NCBI GenBank assembly: GCA_013285685.1
Contig: JABDHD010000028.1
Location: forward strand, 1-41,242
DNA from: Bacteroidota bacterium
GTDB lineage: Bacteria; Bacteroidota; Bacteroidia; Sphingobacteriales; Sphingobacteriaceae
Length of the DNA stretch: 41,242 nt
Direction: 5' to 3'
Shown here: positions 1 through 10,800 of the stretch, piece after piece
How the letters are laid out: every line of letters begins with the position of its first letter
Numbering within the stretch: position 1 is the stretch's first letter
The notes under the pieces: model-generated
Databases searched by the model: none
Told to the model about the DNA's origin: nothing
Seen by the model: the letters and a program-made list of their open reading frames with translations, nothing else
Made by a program: the position numbers and the translations under genes

Positions 1-152
1 ATGACTACAAACACCCCAAAAATTATCTTTTATATAAAATTTGCAATTATTAAACCTTAGTGTAAATTAGTCACACGCTGTTTCAGCAAAAATAACAAAC
101 CAATTGTATCGGGTTAATAATGCCCTAATTAATTTCAAACACAAAAAAGTAT

Positions 153-3100
153 ATGAGAAAAAATTACTCAAAAAAGTATGTTCTCCTGCTTGCCTTTCTG
201 ATGATGTCGGTCATGGCATTTGCGCAATCAGGCGGCATCACTGGTAAGGTTGTCGACGACACGAATCAACCAATTCCCGGAGCAACCGTTAGTGTAGACG
301 GCACCACCATCGGCGCCAGTACCGATGTGAATGGTAGCTACACCATCCATTTAAAAGCAGGCACTTATTCGGTAACTGCAAAATTTTTAGGTTTCGACCC
401 TGTAAAGAAATCCGTAACGGTAGAAAATTCCGTAGTTACCGTTAACTTTGCATTTACACCCCAAAACACAGCGCTTAACGAAGTGGTAGTAATTGGTTAT
501 GGAACCGAGAAGAAAAAGGATCTGACTGGGTCAATTGCCACAGTTACCGCAAAAGACTTTAACCAGGGCGACATAACTACACCCGAAGAATTAATACAGG
601 GCAAAGTGGCCGGTGTTTCTATTATCACCAATAGTGGTATGCCAGGCGCAGGCAGCCAGATACTGATCCGCGGCGGCGCTTCATTACAGGGTAGCAATCA
701 ACCGCTTATAGTGATCGATGGCGTACCGTTAAGTAATAATACTATTGCGGGCGCGGCCAATCCCCTCGACCTGATCAACCCGGATGATATCGAGTCTTTC
801 TCGATATTAAAAGACGCATCTGCAGCTGCCATTTATGGTAACAGGGCATCAAATGGTGTAATTATTATCACTACAAAAAAGGGAAAGGCCGGCAAGCCGG
901 TTATTAACTTCAATACGCAGATGTCTATCGGAAAACTGCCAAAAGAAGCCCCTGTACTTTCAGCAGCCCAATATCGTACTTTTATTACTCAAATCGCGGC
1001 CGGTGATACCACTGTCACCAATCAGTTGCATGGCAGCAGTACCGACTGGCAAAAACAGATCTATCAGACATCCGTTAGCAACTCTGATAATCTGAGCATA
1101 TCCGGCACGACCGGGAAACTACCCTACCGGGTGTCTGTTGGCTATGATGACGAGAATGGTATAGTAAAAACTAGCTCGATGGATCGTTATACCAGCAACA
1201 TAAATTTAAGCCCGAGCTTATTTACCGATCACCTGAAGATCAATTTTAATTTTATTGGCTCCGAAGTAAAAAATAGGTTTCCAAACCCCGGCGCTATCGG
1301 GTCTGCTGCCAGTATGAACCCTACCGATCCAATTTACTCGGGGAACAGCTTTTATGGCGGATATTATGAAACTTTAGCGCCAACGTCCACCAACCCGGAA
1401 ACTATAAACCCCCTTGCAACCAAAAACCCCCTTGGTTTGCTGAATGAGTACAATGACAGGAGCACGGTTTACCGGGCGATCACCAGTTTAGCTTTGGATT
1501 ACAAATTCCATTTTTTCCCTGATCTTCATGCAAACGTAAATATAGATTATGACGGTTCAAACGGATCCGGATTTATCGATATCCCTCCAACTGCAGCTTC
1601 ACAACAGCCGGGCATAGCCGATGCAAATGGCGTTCTCCAGTTGGGATCCAACAGTAAATATAAATCCACCGTCGGCAATAGTACGTTAGAAGGGTATTTT
1701 AGTTATGCCCACGACTTTAAATCGGTTAAAAGCCATGTTGACGCTGTTTTAGGTTATTCAACACAAACTTATTCAACCACTACCGATAACTACGACACCT
1801 ATTTTGCCAATGGCGAAGTAATCCCAGGTTCGGTGCCAAATTATCCTACTGATATCCAAAAAAGCGAATTGGCATCGGTTTATGGCAGGGTAAACTATTC
1901 ATATGATAGCAAATACTTGCTTACCGGTACTTTACGCGAGGACGTTTCCACCAGGTTTGCGCCGGGTATCCGTACCGGTTATTTTCCTTCAGTTGCCGGT
2001 GCATGGGTTATCAGCAATGAAGATTTTATGAAAGGAAATACCACCCTATCCAACCTTAAATTCCGGTTGGAATATGGTAAAACTGGTAACCAGGATGGCA
2101 TTGGTAATTATGATTACCTGTCTGATTATTCATTAAGCAATACCGGTGCAGAATATCCTTTTGGCAACACTTATTACCAGATGTATCGTCCCGGGGCTTT
2201 TTATCCCGGCAGAACATGGGAGTCTACAGCCACTACTAACGCAGCCATTGACTTCGGCTTCCTGAATGACCGTATTACTGGTAGTTTTGATGTTTATTAT
2301 CGCACAACAACTAATCTGCTGGCAACAACTGATGAGCCTTTAGGTACTAACTTTAGCAATCAAATTGTTGCCAACGTTGGAAGCATGCAGGATAAAGGCG
2401 CTGAATTCAGTATTAACGCTAAATTAATTACTACCCAGAATGTATCATGGAGCGCTGGTTTAAACGCCACATTAAACAGGAATAAGATAACCAGTTTATC
2501 GGAAGTGCCTAATCCCAACTATCCCGGTTTACCGCAAGGCGGCGTTTCCGGCGGCACGGGCACCTACATTCAACTTGACCAGGTGGGCTACGCCAAAAAC
2601 TCTTTTTATACCTATCAGCAGGTATACGGAAGCAACGGACAACCGCTTAACAACGTATTTGTTGACAGGAACGGCGACGGCATCATCAACAGTTCGGATT
2701 TATACGTAAACCATAGCCCCGATCCGCAGGAATATTTTGGAATTAATTCAGAAATAAGGGTTAAAAAATGGAGCGCGGGCTTTTCTGCACGGGCCAGCTT
2801 AGGTAATTATGCGTATAATAATATCGCTTCGAGCACAGGTTTTTCAACCAATTTTGTAGGCGCGGGCGGTATTGTGAACGGATCGACCAACGTATTACAA
2901 ACAGGCTTCACCAGTCCGGAATACCTGTCTGACTACTATGTTCAAAATGCTTCGTTCTTCCGGATGGACAATGCCCATATTGGTTATAATTTTGGAAAAG
3001 TATTTAAAAACACGGGCGACCTTAGGGTTAGTATGAACGTAGATAATGTATTTATCATTACTGATTATACCGGTGTCGATCCTGAAATAACCAACGGTAT

Positions 3101-3161
3101 CGATAATAACCTGTACCCACGGCCAAGGACGTATGTATTAGGCTTAAATCTTAGTTTATAA
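153..3161 (+). CDS. SusC/RagA-family TonB-linked outer membrane transporter
   Basis: A 1002-residue TonB-dependent outer membrane channel that, with its SusD partner, imports oligosaccharides or other large nutrients. Residues 1-25 form a signal peptide ending AFAQ. A carboxypeptidase-regulatory-like beta domain follows at about 28-105 (GKVVDDTNQPIPGATV). The plug begins near residue 110 (VVVIGYG) and carries the usual SusC signatures LIVIDGVP and NGVIIITTKKGK. The rest is a long barrel ending in YVLGLNLSL, a typical terminal beta strand. There is no N-terminal STN domain, so FecR/anti-sigma control through this protein is not suggested. It is the first gene of a susC-susD-susE set. The substrate cannot be read from sequence, and no glycoside hydrolase follows the set. 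Confidence 0.96.
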   Translation: MRKNYSKKYVLLLAFLMMSVMAFAQSGGITGKVVDDTNQPIPGATVSVDGTTIGASTDVNGSYTIHLKAGTYSVTAKFLGFDPVKKSVTVENSVVTVNFAFTPQNTALNEVVVIGYGTEKKKDLTGSIATVTAKDFNQGDITTPEELIQGKVAGVSIITNSGMPGAGSQILIRGGASLQGSNQPLIVIDGVPLSNNTIAGAANPLDLINPDDIESFSILKDASAAAIYGNRASNGVIIITTKKGKAGKPVINFNTQMSIGKLPKEAPVLSAAQYRTFITQIAAGDTTVTNQLHGSSTDWQKQIYQTSVSNSDNLSISGTTGKLPYRVSVGYDDENGIVKTSSMDRYTSNINLSPSLFTDHLKINFNFIGSEVKNRFPNPGAIGSAASMNPTDPIYSGNSFYGGYYETLAPTSTNPETINPLATKNPLGLLNEYNDRSTVYRAITSLALDYKFHFFPDLHANVNIDYDGSNGSGFIDIPPTAASQQPGIADANGVLQLGSNSKYKSTVGNSTLEGYFSYAHDFKSVKSHVDAVLGYSTQTYSTTTDNYDTYFANGEVIPGSVPNYPTDIQKSELASVYGRVNYSYDSKYLLTGTLREDVSTRFAPGIRTGYFPSVAGAWVISNEDFMKGNTTLSNLKFRLEYGKTGNQDGIGNYDYLSDYSLSNTGAEYPFGNTYYQMYRPGAFYPGRTWESTATTNAAIDFGFLNDRITGSFDVYYRTTTNLLATTDEPLGTNFSNQIVANVGSMQDKGAEFSINAKLITTQNVSWSAGLNATLNRNKITSLSEVPNPNYPGLPQGGVSGGTGTYIQLDQVGYAKNSFYTYQQVYGSNGQPLNNVFVDRNGDGIINSSDLYVNHSPDPQEYFGINSEIRVKKWSAGFSARASLGNYAYNNIASSTGFSTNFVGAGGIVNGSTNVLQTGFTSPEYLSDYYVQNASFFRMDNAHIGYNFGKVFKNTGDLRVSMNVDNVFIITDYTGVDPEITNGIDNNLYPRPRTYVLGLNLSL

Positions 3162-3197
3162 AATTTGTAATTGATTTACAATAACAGAGATAACAAC

Positions 3198-4854
3198 ATG
3201 AAAAGAAATTCGATAAAAACAATGTTAATGGCAAGCATAGCAGCCCTTAGCATAACGTCCTGTAAAAAAAAATCTTATCCTTACTCCAAATGACCAGGTC
3301 ACCCAGCAGCAGGTGTTCAGCAACCCTACTGGCATCACCGAGGCAATGGCGAAGGTTTACGGAAGCTTTGCGCTTACCGGTAACGATGGCGGGGCCGGCT
3401 CAGGTGATATACAAGGTATTGATGAAGGCACTTCCGACTTTTTTAGGGAATACTGGGATATGCAGGACTTAACTACCGATGAGCCTGTTTATACCTGGAA
3501 TGACCCGGGCATCTATGACATGCAAAATGATGTATGGTCGGCAACTAACGTGAATGTACAGGGCTTATACGACCGTTGCTTGTACCAGATCACGCTAGTA
3601 AATAATTTTCTTCAGCAAACAACCCCGGCCCAGTTAGCCAAGAATAACATCTCCGGCGCCTATGCGGACACTGTTGCGCAATTCAGGGCCGAAGCCCGTT
3701 TTTTACGCGCTTATCAATACTGGGTGTTGATGGATGTTTATGGCAAACCGCCATTTGTAACTGAAAATACGGTGCTAGGCTCGGGCTACCCACCGCAAAT
3801 TTCGCGCACGGCGCTTTATGCGTATGTGGTAAGCGAACTAAAGGCAATAGACCCGCTGATGGTGAAGCCAATGCACAACCAGTACGGCCGTGCCGACGAG
3901 GCGGCTGTGTGGGCACTATTGGCCCGTGTTTATTTAAACGCAGGGGTATATACAGGTACAACGGATTACAATGATGCTATCACTTATGCAAGTAAAGTTA
4001 TTGGGGCAGGCTATAGCCTGGTTCCCGACTTTACCCAACTGTTTCTTGCTGATAATAATTTATGCGCGGGCGTCCCGGGTGGCGGCTCTGCAAACGAGGA
4101 TGAGTTTATTTTCACCATCAATTATGATGGCGTACATACCCAGGGATATGGCGGTTTGCAATATTTAACACATGGCGGTGTTGTTGGTTCCATGCCCCCT
4201 AATGACTTTGGCGTGGCCAGCGGATATAACGAACTAAGGGCTAAACCTAATATTCCCAACCTGTTTCCTGCTCCTCCTTATACCGACGGATCGCATTTTC
4301 CGAATAACGGCAACCCCGATACACGCGCCGAATTCTGGTACCCGGGCCAACAGTTAGCAGTGACCAGTCAACCCACCGAGTCGAATGGCCTGGGAGTTAC
4401 AAAGTTTAGAGACGTTTCACGTACCGGAGTCGCCGGATTAAGTTCAACGTACAGTAATATTGACCTGCCTTTATTCCGCTTACCGGAAATGTATTTCATT
4501 TATGCCGAAGCAGTTTTACGCGGCGGTACAACCGGTGATTTGCCAACGGCGCTTAAATATATCAACCTGGTACGCACCCGCGCCTATGGAGGCAGTCTTG
4601 CCGGTAACTTAACCGGCACCGACCAGTTGACGCTTCAATTTATTTTAGACGAAAGGGGCCGCGAATTATTCTGGGAAGGTTTCCGCCGTACAGACCTGAT
4701 TCGTTATGGCTTATTTACAAGCGCAAGCTATGTATGGCCGTTTAAGGGTGGGGTGCCATCCGGGGCCGGCGTTCCCGACTTTAGAAATTTAATGCCAATA
4801 CCCGAGTCCGATCGGTCTGCTAACCCTAATCTTACTCAGAACCCTGGTTATTGA
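3198..4854 (+). CDS. SusD/RagB-family lipoprotein, one-base frameshift in an A9 tract
   Basis: The surface glycan-binding lipoprotein partner of the preceding SusC. The natural start is the ATG at 3198: residues 1-22 are a lipoprotein signal ending LSITSC, with Cys22 as the lipidation site. As printed, this frame stops 32 codons in. Removing one A from the nine-A run at 3264-3272 joins it to the long frame, reading C-KKN-LILTPNDQVTQQQVFSNPTG, which is normal SusD N-terminal sequence, and gives a protein of about 551 residues. The downstream part shows SusD features: the TPR-like region with RAEARFLRAYQYW, and the C-terminal ILDERGRELFWEGFRRTDLIRYG motif. The next in-frame ATG lies far downstream and would remove the lipoprotein signal. 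Most likely a homopolymer sequencing error; slippage or phase variation is the alternative. Confidence 0.92.
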
Positions 4855-4915
4855 TTTAATAACCGGCATTTAAAAAATATGATAATTGATTGTTGTGCTT
4901 AATTAAACAAAAAAG

Positions 4916-6034
4916 ATGAAAAAAAATTTAACAAAATTGTTAGCAGTCGGCAGCTTAGGGCTGCTCCTGCTACCGGCCTGTAAAAAGGACGGGGCCCTTG
5001 TAACGTCCAACGGAGGTAAGGCGGGAACCCTTACTGCATCTGTCAACACCCTGCCATTGGATAAAACCAAGCTAAACGACCCCTCAATGGTTATTAATTT
5101 TAGTTTTACTGCCGCGGATTATGGGTACAGCGCGGCGGTAACCAATACGTTGCAAATTGATGTGCCAAGTGACAATTGGGCACATCCTACATCTGCTACC
5201 CTCGGCGTAAAAACGTATTCGCAGGGTTTCTCTACTGCAGATTTTAATAACCTGGTTTTAAAACTCAATGTGCCGGCAGGCGTGTCTACGCCAGTTGTGG
5301 CGCGGATACAGCAGTCCATTTCGAGCTCGATTAAACCAATATATTCAAACACTTTAAGCCTTAATGTTACAGCATTTGACTTAACCTCGTGGTTATATAT
5401 AACCGGAGCATTCTCGCAATGGGAAAATCCCGGCCCGCTGGAGGACAGCCTGGTATCTGTGACAGGCAATGGAGTTTATGTCGGTGTTATCAACTTCAAT
5501 GCGACAGGCTCAGGGAACAATCAATTTTTAGTGTTGCCTGCAAAAAACTGGAATTATAAATATGCTACCACGGGTACAAACACTCCGAGCACCACGGTAA
5601 CCTATGGCACATCCGGAAATAACTTTAATGCGCCTACCGCTGATGGCGAATACCTGGTAACAGTAAACTTAAATAACAATACCATTTCGATTGTGCCTGC
5701 AGATTATTATAGTTTAATTGGTTCGTCTACACCCGGTGGAAACTGGTCGACAGACTTATTCCTGAAATTTGTAAATGATGGCAACAACAATTGGGTGGGT
5801 ACTTTTCCAATGTTGGCAGGCGAGTATAAATTCAGGCTCGACGGCCAATGGAGTGTCAGTTGGGGGCCTGGTGCTACCGCCGGTACTGCTGTTACTTCAG
5901 GCGCAACCGGCGATGGAAACATCCCGCTTTCACCTGCAGGTACTTATACGTTTACTTTTAACCAACCGGCAACTGTTGTTGGAGGTTCTGCTAGTCCGTT
6001 AGGAACCACTACTTTTACTGCCGTTAAGCAATAA
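4916..6034 (+). CDS. SusE/SusF-like outer membrane glycan-binding lipoprotein
   Basis: A 372-residue lipoprotein with signal residues 1-21 and lipobox LLPAC (Cys22), followed by KKDG, a charged stretch of the kind that directs Bacteroidota lipoproteins to the cell surface. Residues about 30-135 resemble the SusE N-terminal domain (KTYSQGFSTADFNNLVLKL). Two later units, about 155-265 and 268-372, look like SusE/F carbohydrate-binding modules (ITGAFSQWENPGPLED; PGGNWSTDLFLKF with GEYKFRLDGQWSVSWG). It lies 61 nt after susD and is followed by a strong terminator, so it closes the operon. Such proteins hold glycan at the surface and are not catalytic. The ligand is unknown; a starch-like substrate is only a family-based guess. 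Confidence 0.88.
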   Translation: MKKNLTKLLAVGSLGLLLLPACKKDGALVTSNGGKAGTLTASVNTLPLDKTKLNDPSMVINFSFTAADYGYSAAVTNTLQIDVPSDNWAHPTSATLGVKTYSQGFSTADFNNLVLKLNVPAGVSTPVVARIQQSISSSIKPIYSNTLSLNVTAFDLTSWLYITGAFSQWENPGPLEDSLVSVTGNGVYVGVINFNATGSGNNQFLVLPAKNWNYKYATTGTNTPSTTVTYGTSGNNFNAPTADGEYLVTVNLNNNTISIVPADYYSLIGSSTPGGNWSTDLFLKFVNDGNNNWVGTFPMLAGEYKFRLDGQWSVSWGPGATAGTAVTSGATGDGNIPLSPAGTYTFTFNQPATVVGGSASPLGTTTFTAVKQ

Positions 6035-6065
6035 GATAAAATTTTTTATACAGTTGATTGATTTT

Positions 6066-6098
6066 AAAGCCCGTCTGGTGAAAACCAGCGGGCTTTTT
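6066..6098 (+). terminator. Intrinsic terminator after susE
   Basis: AAAGCCCG, an unpaired T and CTGGT pair with ACCAG and CGGGCTTT around a GAAA loop, followed by a short T run. It lies 32 nt after the susE stop and closes the sus operon. Confidence 0.85.
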
Positions 6099-6218
6099 AG
6101 TTTGTCTGGACCGCTGATTTTTCACATATTGCTTATTTTCATTGGTGTTCAAGAGTGCTTCGCAGTTAAACTGACCCTGAGTGATTTCACGGATAAGATA
6201 ATTCGAGATCAGCACGGT

Positions 6219-6264
6219 AAATAAAAACGTCTGAAGCCATAACAACTCCGGACGTTTTTTATTT
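6219..6264 (-). terminator. Probable terminator of citrate synthase (usable on both strands)
   Basis: ACGTCTGAAG pairs with CTCCGGACGT (one mismatch and one G-T pair), bounded by A-rich and T-rich tracts on both sides. It lies downstream of the minus-strand gltA stop at 6311, and its U-tract on that strand is good. Confidence 0.7.
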
Positions 6265-6310
6265 ATTTTAAAATATTGAGATGTCTCTTTTTTCTTTCGG
6301 ACTTTCCTGA

Positions 6311-7597
6311 CTACCGGCCTCCAATCTCCACATAGTCCCGGGTCGTCGCGCCGACATATATCTGTCTTGGGCGGCCTATTGGCTCCTTATTATCCTTCAT
6401 CTCCTTCCATTGGGCTATCCAGCCGGGCAGGCGGCCAAGGGCAAATAATACGGTAAACATATCCGTCGGGAAACCCAATGCGCGGTAAATAATGCCCGAG
6501 TAAAAATCCACGTTCGGGTATAATTTGCGTTCAACAAAATAGGGGTCTTTCAAGGCTACTTCTTCCAGTTTTTTGGCAATATCCAGCACTTCGTCATCAA
6601 TTCCCAGTTTTTCAAGGATATCGTCGCAGGCTTTTTTGATGATCTTGGCCCTGGGGTCAAAATTCTTATAAACGCGGTGGCCAAAGCCCATCAGCCGGAA
6701 GGGATCGTTTTTATCTTTTGCTTTAGCTATCCATTTATCGGTATTACCCCCGTCGGCCTTAATTTTTTCCAGCATTTCTATCACTTCCTGGTTGGCGCCG
6801 CCATGCAGCGGCCCCCACAAAGCCGATATGCCCGCCGATACCGATGCATAAATATTTGACTCAGACGAGCCAACGATCCGGACCGTTGAAGCGGAGCAGT
6901 TTTGCTCATGGTCGGCATGCAGGATGAGCAGGGTGTTCATGGCATTAACCACAACCGGGTCGATATCCACTTCCTCGGTGCGCTGCCCAAAGGTCATATG
7001 CAGAAAATTGGTAACGTAGTCATATTTATTCTGCGGGTAGATATAAGGGTGGCCCAATGATTTTTTGTATATCCATGATACTATGGTAGCCATTTTCGCC
7101 AGCATCTTAATGATGCTTAAATGCAGCTCTTCTTCGGATTGGTGCGGTTTTAACGACTCGGGGTAAAAGGCAGATAGCGCGCATACCAATGATGATAGCT
7201 GCCCCATAGGATGCGCCTTTGAGGGGAAGCCGTCAAAAAACTTCTTCATATCCTCATGGACAAGCGTGTGGCGGCTAATCTCGTACTGAAAGGCTTTCAG
7301 CTGTGTTTCTGTAGGCAACTCACCATGGATCAGCAGGTAAGCAACTTCGATGAAACTCGACTTTTCGGCCAGTTGCTCAATAGGGTAACCGCGATATTTA
7401 AGTATGCCCAGCTCGCCGTCTAAAAAGGTAATGGCGCTTTTGGTGGCGCCGGTATTTTTGTAGCCGATATCGAGGGTTACATAGCCGGTCAGGTCTCTTA
7501 ATTTGGAAATGTCAATGGCTTTTTCACCTTCAGTACCTTCAATTGTGGGTAAATCATAGGTGTTATCGCCAATTTTTAATTGTGCAGTGTCCGACAT
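6311..7597 (-). CDS. gltA: Citrate synthase
   Basis: Type II (hexameric-type) citrate synthase condensing acetyl-CoA and oxaloacetate in the first step of the TCA cycle; cytoplasmic. The chosen start is the internal ATG at 7597 (MSDTAQLKIGDNTYDLP), giving 428 residues, close to the 427 of the E. coli enzyme. The open frame extends eight codons further, but that extension has no family resemblance. Recognisable motifs include LILHADHEQNCSASTVR (substrate-binding His), GPLHGGANQEV and MGFGHRVYKNFDPRAK (catalytic His). It is a single-gene unit facing the sus operon, with terminators between. The divergent gap to the histidine kinase is about 240 nt. Confidence 0.97.
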   Translation of the reverse strand: MSDTAQLKIGDNTYDLPTIEGTEGEKAIDISKLRDLTGYVTLDIGYKNTGATKSAITFLDGELGILKYRGYPIEQLAEKSSFIEVAYLLIHGELPTETQLKAFQYEISRHTLVHEDMKKFFDGFPSKAHPMGQLSSLVCALSAFYPESLKPHQSEEELHLSIIKMLAKMATIVSWIYKKSLGHPYIYPQNKYDYVTNFLHMTFGQRTEEVDIDPVVVNAMNTLLILHADHEQNCSASTVRIVGSSESNIYASVSAGISALWGPLHGGANQEVIEMLEKIKADGGNTDKWIAKAKDKNDPFRLMGFGHRVYKNFDPRAKIIKKACDDILEKLGIDDEVLDIAKKLEEVALKDPYFVERKLYPNVDFYSGIIYRALGFPTDMFTVLFALGRLPGWIAQWKEMKDNKEPIGRPRQIYVGATTRDYVEIGGR

Positions 7598-7836
7598 AGG
7601 AAAAGTTTTTAGCTGCAACAAATGTAATCAAATCTGCGTATTAATGCCCGGTTGGAAAACTTGCAATTTGTAAAAATTTTGGTTGAAGAATTTTACAGGT
7701 TGATGAATGGTGAAGAGAAGCCATAGCAGATTGATTTGTTAATTATTGAGTGTTTCCGGGTTCCGGATGGTTTCAGGTGATTTTTTAGAGGCTTAGAAAT
7801 CTATTATGCCCTTTGGGTTGATTAAAATACAAGTAC

Positions 7837-10800
7837 ATGTCGTTCAAAAGCAAACTGCTATTACTATTACAAAACGATAATACCATTTATCGGTTGCTGC
7901 TGATGGGCCTGTTGATTGCCAGTCCCTCCCTGCATTACCTGTGTTACTATAATTCATACGACCCGATCAGCCTGCGGGTATTTATCAGCGCACTTTGCCT
8001 TGTTGCATTATTTTTAAGCTTTTATGCCAATAAAACGATTGTTGCCATAAGTCAATATGTTGTTATTATCGCATTTTTATCGATAAACAATTGCCTGTTG
8101 CTGGGTAAAAACGGTTTTGCGCAAGTGTACCTGTTTAGCGCGATAACCATATTTATTGCACTCACCCTGTTTTGTAAAAAAAGATGGGAATTTATTGCGA
8201 TATGTTTTCTGAACCTGGCAGCAACTGAAATTGCCTATGCCACGGCCCCTAAACTGAACATCTCCCTGGTGGTGCTGATTGTTTTAATGCTGACGTTTAC
8301 CTTGATCGCCTACGCGTCATTCCTCGTCGTAATGACGTATAATCTCAATTTTCAAAAGGCTGTAAACCATGTGATGGTGCTTAACCATAGCCTGAGGCTG
8401 AATGATGACAAATTACGTGACAAGCGCAAAAAGCTAAACGCGCTCATCAATTCGCTTAACGACGTTATTTTTGAATTCGACGAGAACAAGGTCTGCGTAA
8501 ACACCTGGTTTAGACGAATTGAAGGCCGCGCGATGGATCCAAAAGCCTGCGTTGGCAAAAGAATAACAGAGGTTTTCAGCGCGGAAAAAGCGGAAAAATT
8601 TGATAAGGCCCTTGACCTGGTGATAAGCACAAAGCAGGCCACCTCTTTTGAATTTCCGTCAGACCTTGGCACCGGAAAATGGTTCCTTGCCAGGCTTTCG
8701 CCGGTTTACGACCGTAACGGAGCATATACCCATCGTATTTCAGGCTCGGTAACTGATATATCCGAGCAGAAAAAATACGCCGTTGCGCTGCAGGAAAACG
8801 AGGATCTGTTACTTGAAGCACAGGCTATCGCGAAAACCGGCAATTGGTGGTTTGATCATATCACCAGGGAAACTTATTGGTCGGAAAGCCTGTTTACCAT
8901 ACTTGAGGTTGATAGCATCCCTGAAAATACCGATAAATATGATTATTACCTGAGCTTGATCCACCCGGATGACCGGGACAACGCCTGGAAGTATTTTTCA
9001 AACGTAAAGGAAAATGCGGAAACCCAATTCACACATAAACTCATCACCCCAAAGGGTAACTTAAAATATTTCAGGGCCTTAAAAGGCAAACTGATCACCG
9101 ACGAGCACGGCAAGGCCAAACGCAGCTTTGGGGTTTTGCAGGATATTACCGAAACCAAGTTATCCGAGAAAAAGATAAAGTTAAGCCGGGCGGAATTGGT
9201 AGAAGCCCAGACGATTGCTAAAATAGGCAATTGGCAGTGGGATGTGATTTTAAACAAGCTGAACTGGAGTGACGAGATCAGCAATATATTCGAAGCGAAC
9301 CCACAGCTGGTGGCTGACGGCAATTTCATCAGGTTACTGGCTAAATACGCCCACCCGGCCGACCGGCATATTCTAAGGCAGCATTTAAAGGACTTATCGA
9401 AAATTACCAATACATCTTATGAATACCGCATCATTACCCCTAATGGCAACATAAAATATTTAAGCATCATCGTTGGCAAGCTGATCAAACGCGAGGATGG
9501 CGTATTGCGAAAAGTTGTGGGCACCTTACAGGACATAACCGACCGCAAGCTGGCCGAACTGGAGTACCAGCGGACGGAGAACAAATACCGGCTGGTTTTA
9601 GAAACGATAAAGCTCCCGGCGGTTTCGGTTGATAAGAATGGCAACGTTAATTTTTGCAACAGGTTTGCTGCCGATATGCTGGGCTACGAACCCGGTGAGA
9701 TATTAGGGTTGAACTGGCTGGAGAATTTTGTGCCGGAAAATTTACGCAGCAATACGATCGCGTTATTTGAAAACGACTCGTTTAAGGCCCAAAATATCAA
9801 TACGGTGATTTGCCGCAACGGTGAACGGCGCCTGATCAGCTGGCAAAATACCATCAGTTACGATGAGGATGGCAACATTAAGGAAGTTACCGGAATTGGC
9901 GAGGATATTACCGAACGGCAAAAGAAGACGCAGGAACTGATCTCCGCAAAAGAAGAGGCCGAACGTTCGTCGAAATTTAAGTCGGAGTTCCTGTCGATCA
10001 TGAGCCATGAGATACGGACACCGATGAATGCGGTTATCGGTACCACGAACCTGTTACTAAGCGAAGATCCCAAGCCTGATCAATTGGAATACCTGAACAC
10101 GCTCAAGTTCTCTGGCGAAAACCTGCTGGCAATAATTAACGATATCCTCGATTATAATAAAATTGAAGCCGGCAAGCTTGAATTGAACCACGTTCCATTC
10201 AATATTTATCATCTTACCCAAAAGATCAAAAACTCCTTCTATTCCAAAGCATCTGAAAAGGACCTGGATATTGAATTGATCATCGATGAGGAAATACCGG
10301 CTCAAATAATTGGCGACCAGGTGCGATTGGGACAGGTGCTGAACAACCTGGTAAGCAACGCAATAAAATTTACGCACTTTGGTAAAGTGGTCATCCGCCT
10401 CGAAAAACAAACTATCGACCGTTCCACAGTGGCGATCAAGTTTAAAGTGTCTGATACCGGTATAGGTATCGCACCGGAGAATCTTGGCATTATCTTCGAC
10501 CCGTTTGAGCAGGAAACACAAAACTCAGGCAACGACTATGGCGGAACCGGACTTGGCCTGGCGATAACCAAACGCCTGGTCGACTTGCACAAAAGCACCA
10601 TTTCGGTAGCGAGCGAGCCAGGCGTAGGTACTGAATTTTCCTTTGCAATTTCGTTTGCTATCTCCAGTTTCAAAGGCAACAAAAATGAGCAGCCCTTAAC
10701 AATTGGCGAGCACAGTGGCAATAATGCTGCCGACCTGCGCGGTATGAGGGTGCTTTTGGTGGACGATAATAAAATGAACCTGCTGATTGCCTCAAAATTT

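Noticed and set aside
1..60. Short ORF beginning at the first base
   Set aside because: Only 19 codons, no family resemblance and no support as a gene; it is probably susC upstream sequence.
4855..6100. A complete polysaccharide utilisation locus
   Set aside because: Only susC, susD and susE are present; no glycoside hydrolase, polysaccharide lyase or HTCS/SusR regulator is adjacent within the window.
6024..6245. Minus-strand 73-codon ORF
   Set aside because: It runs through two terminators, overlaps the susE end and has no recognisable features.
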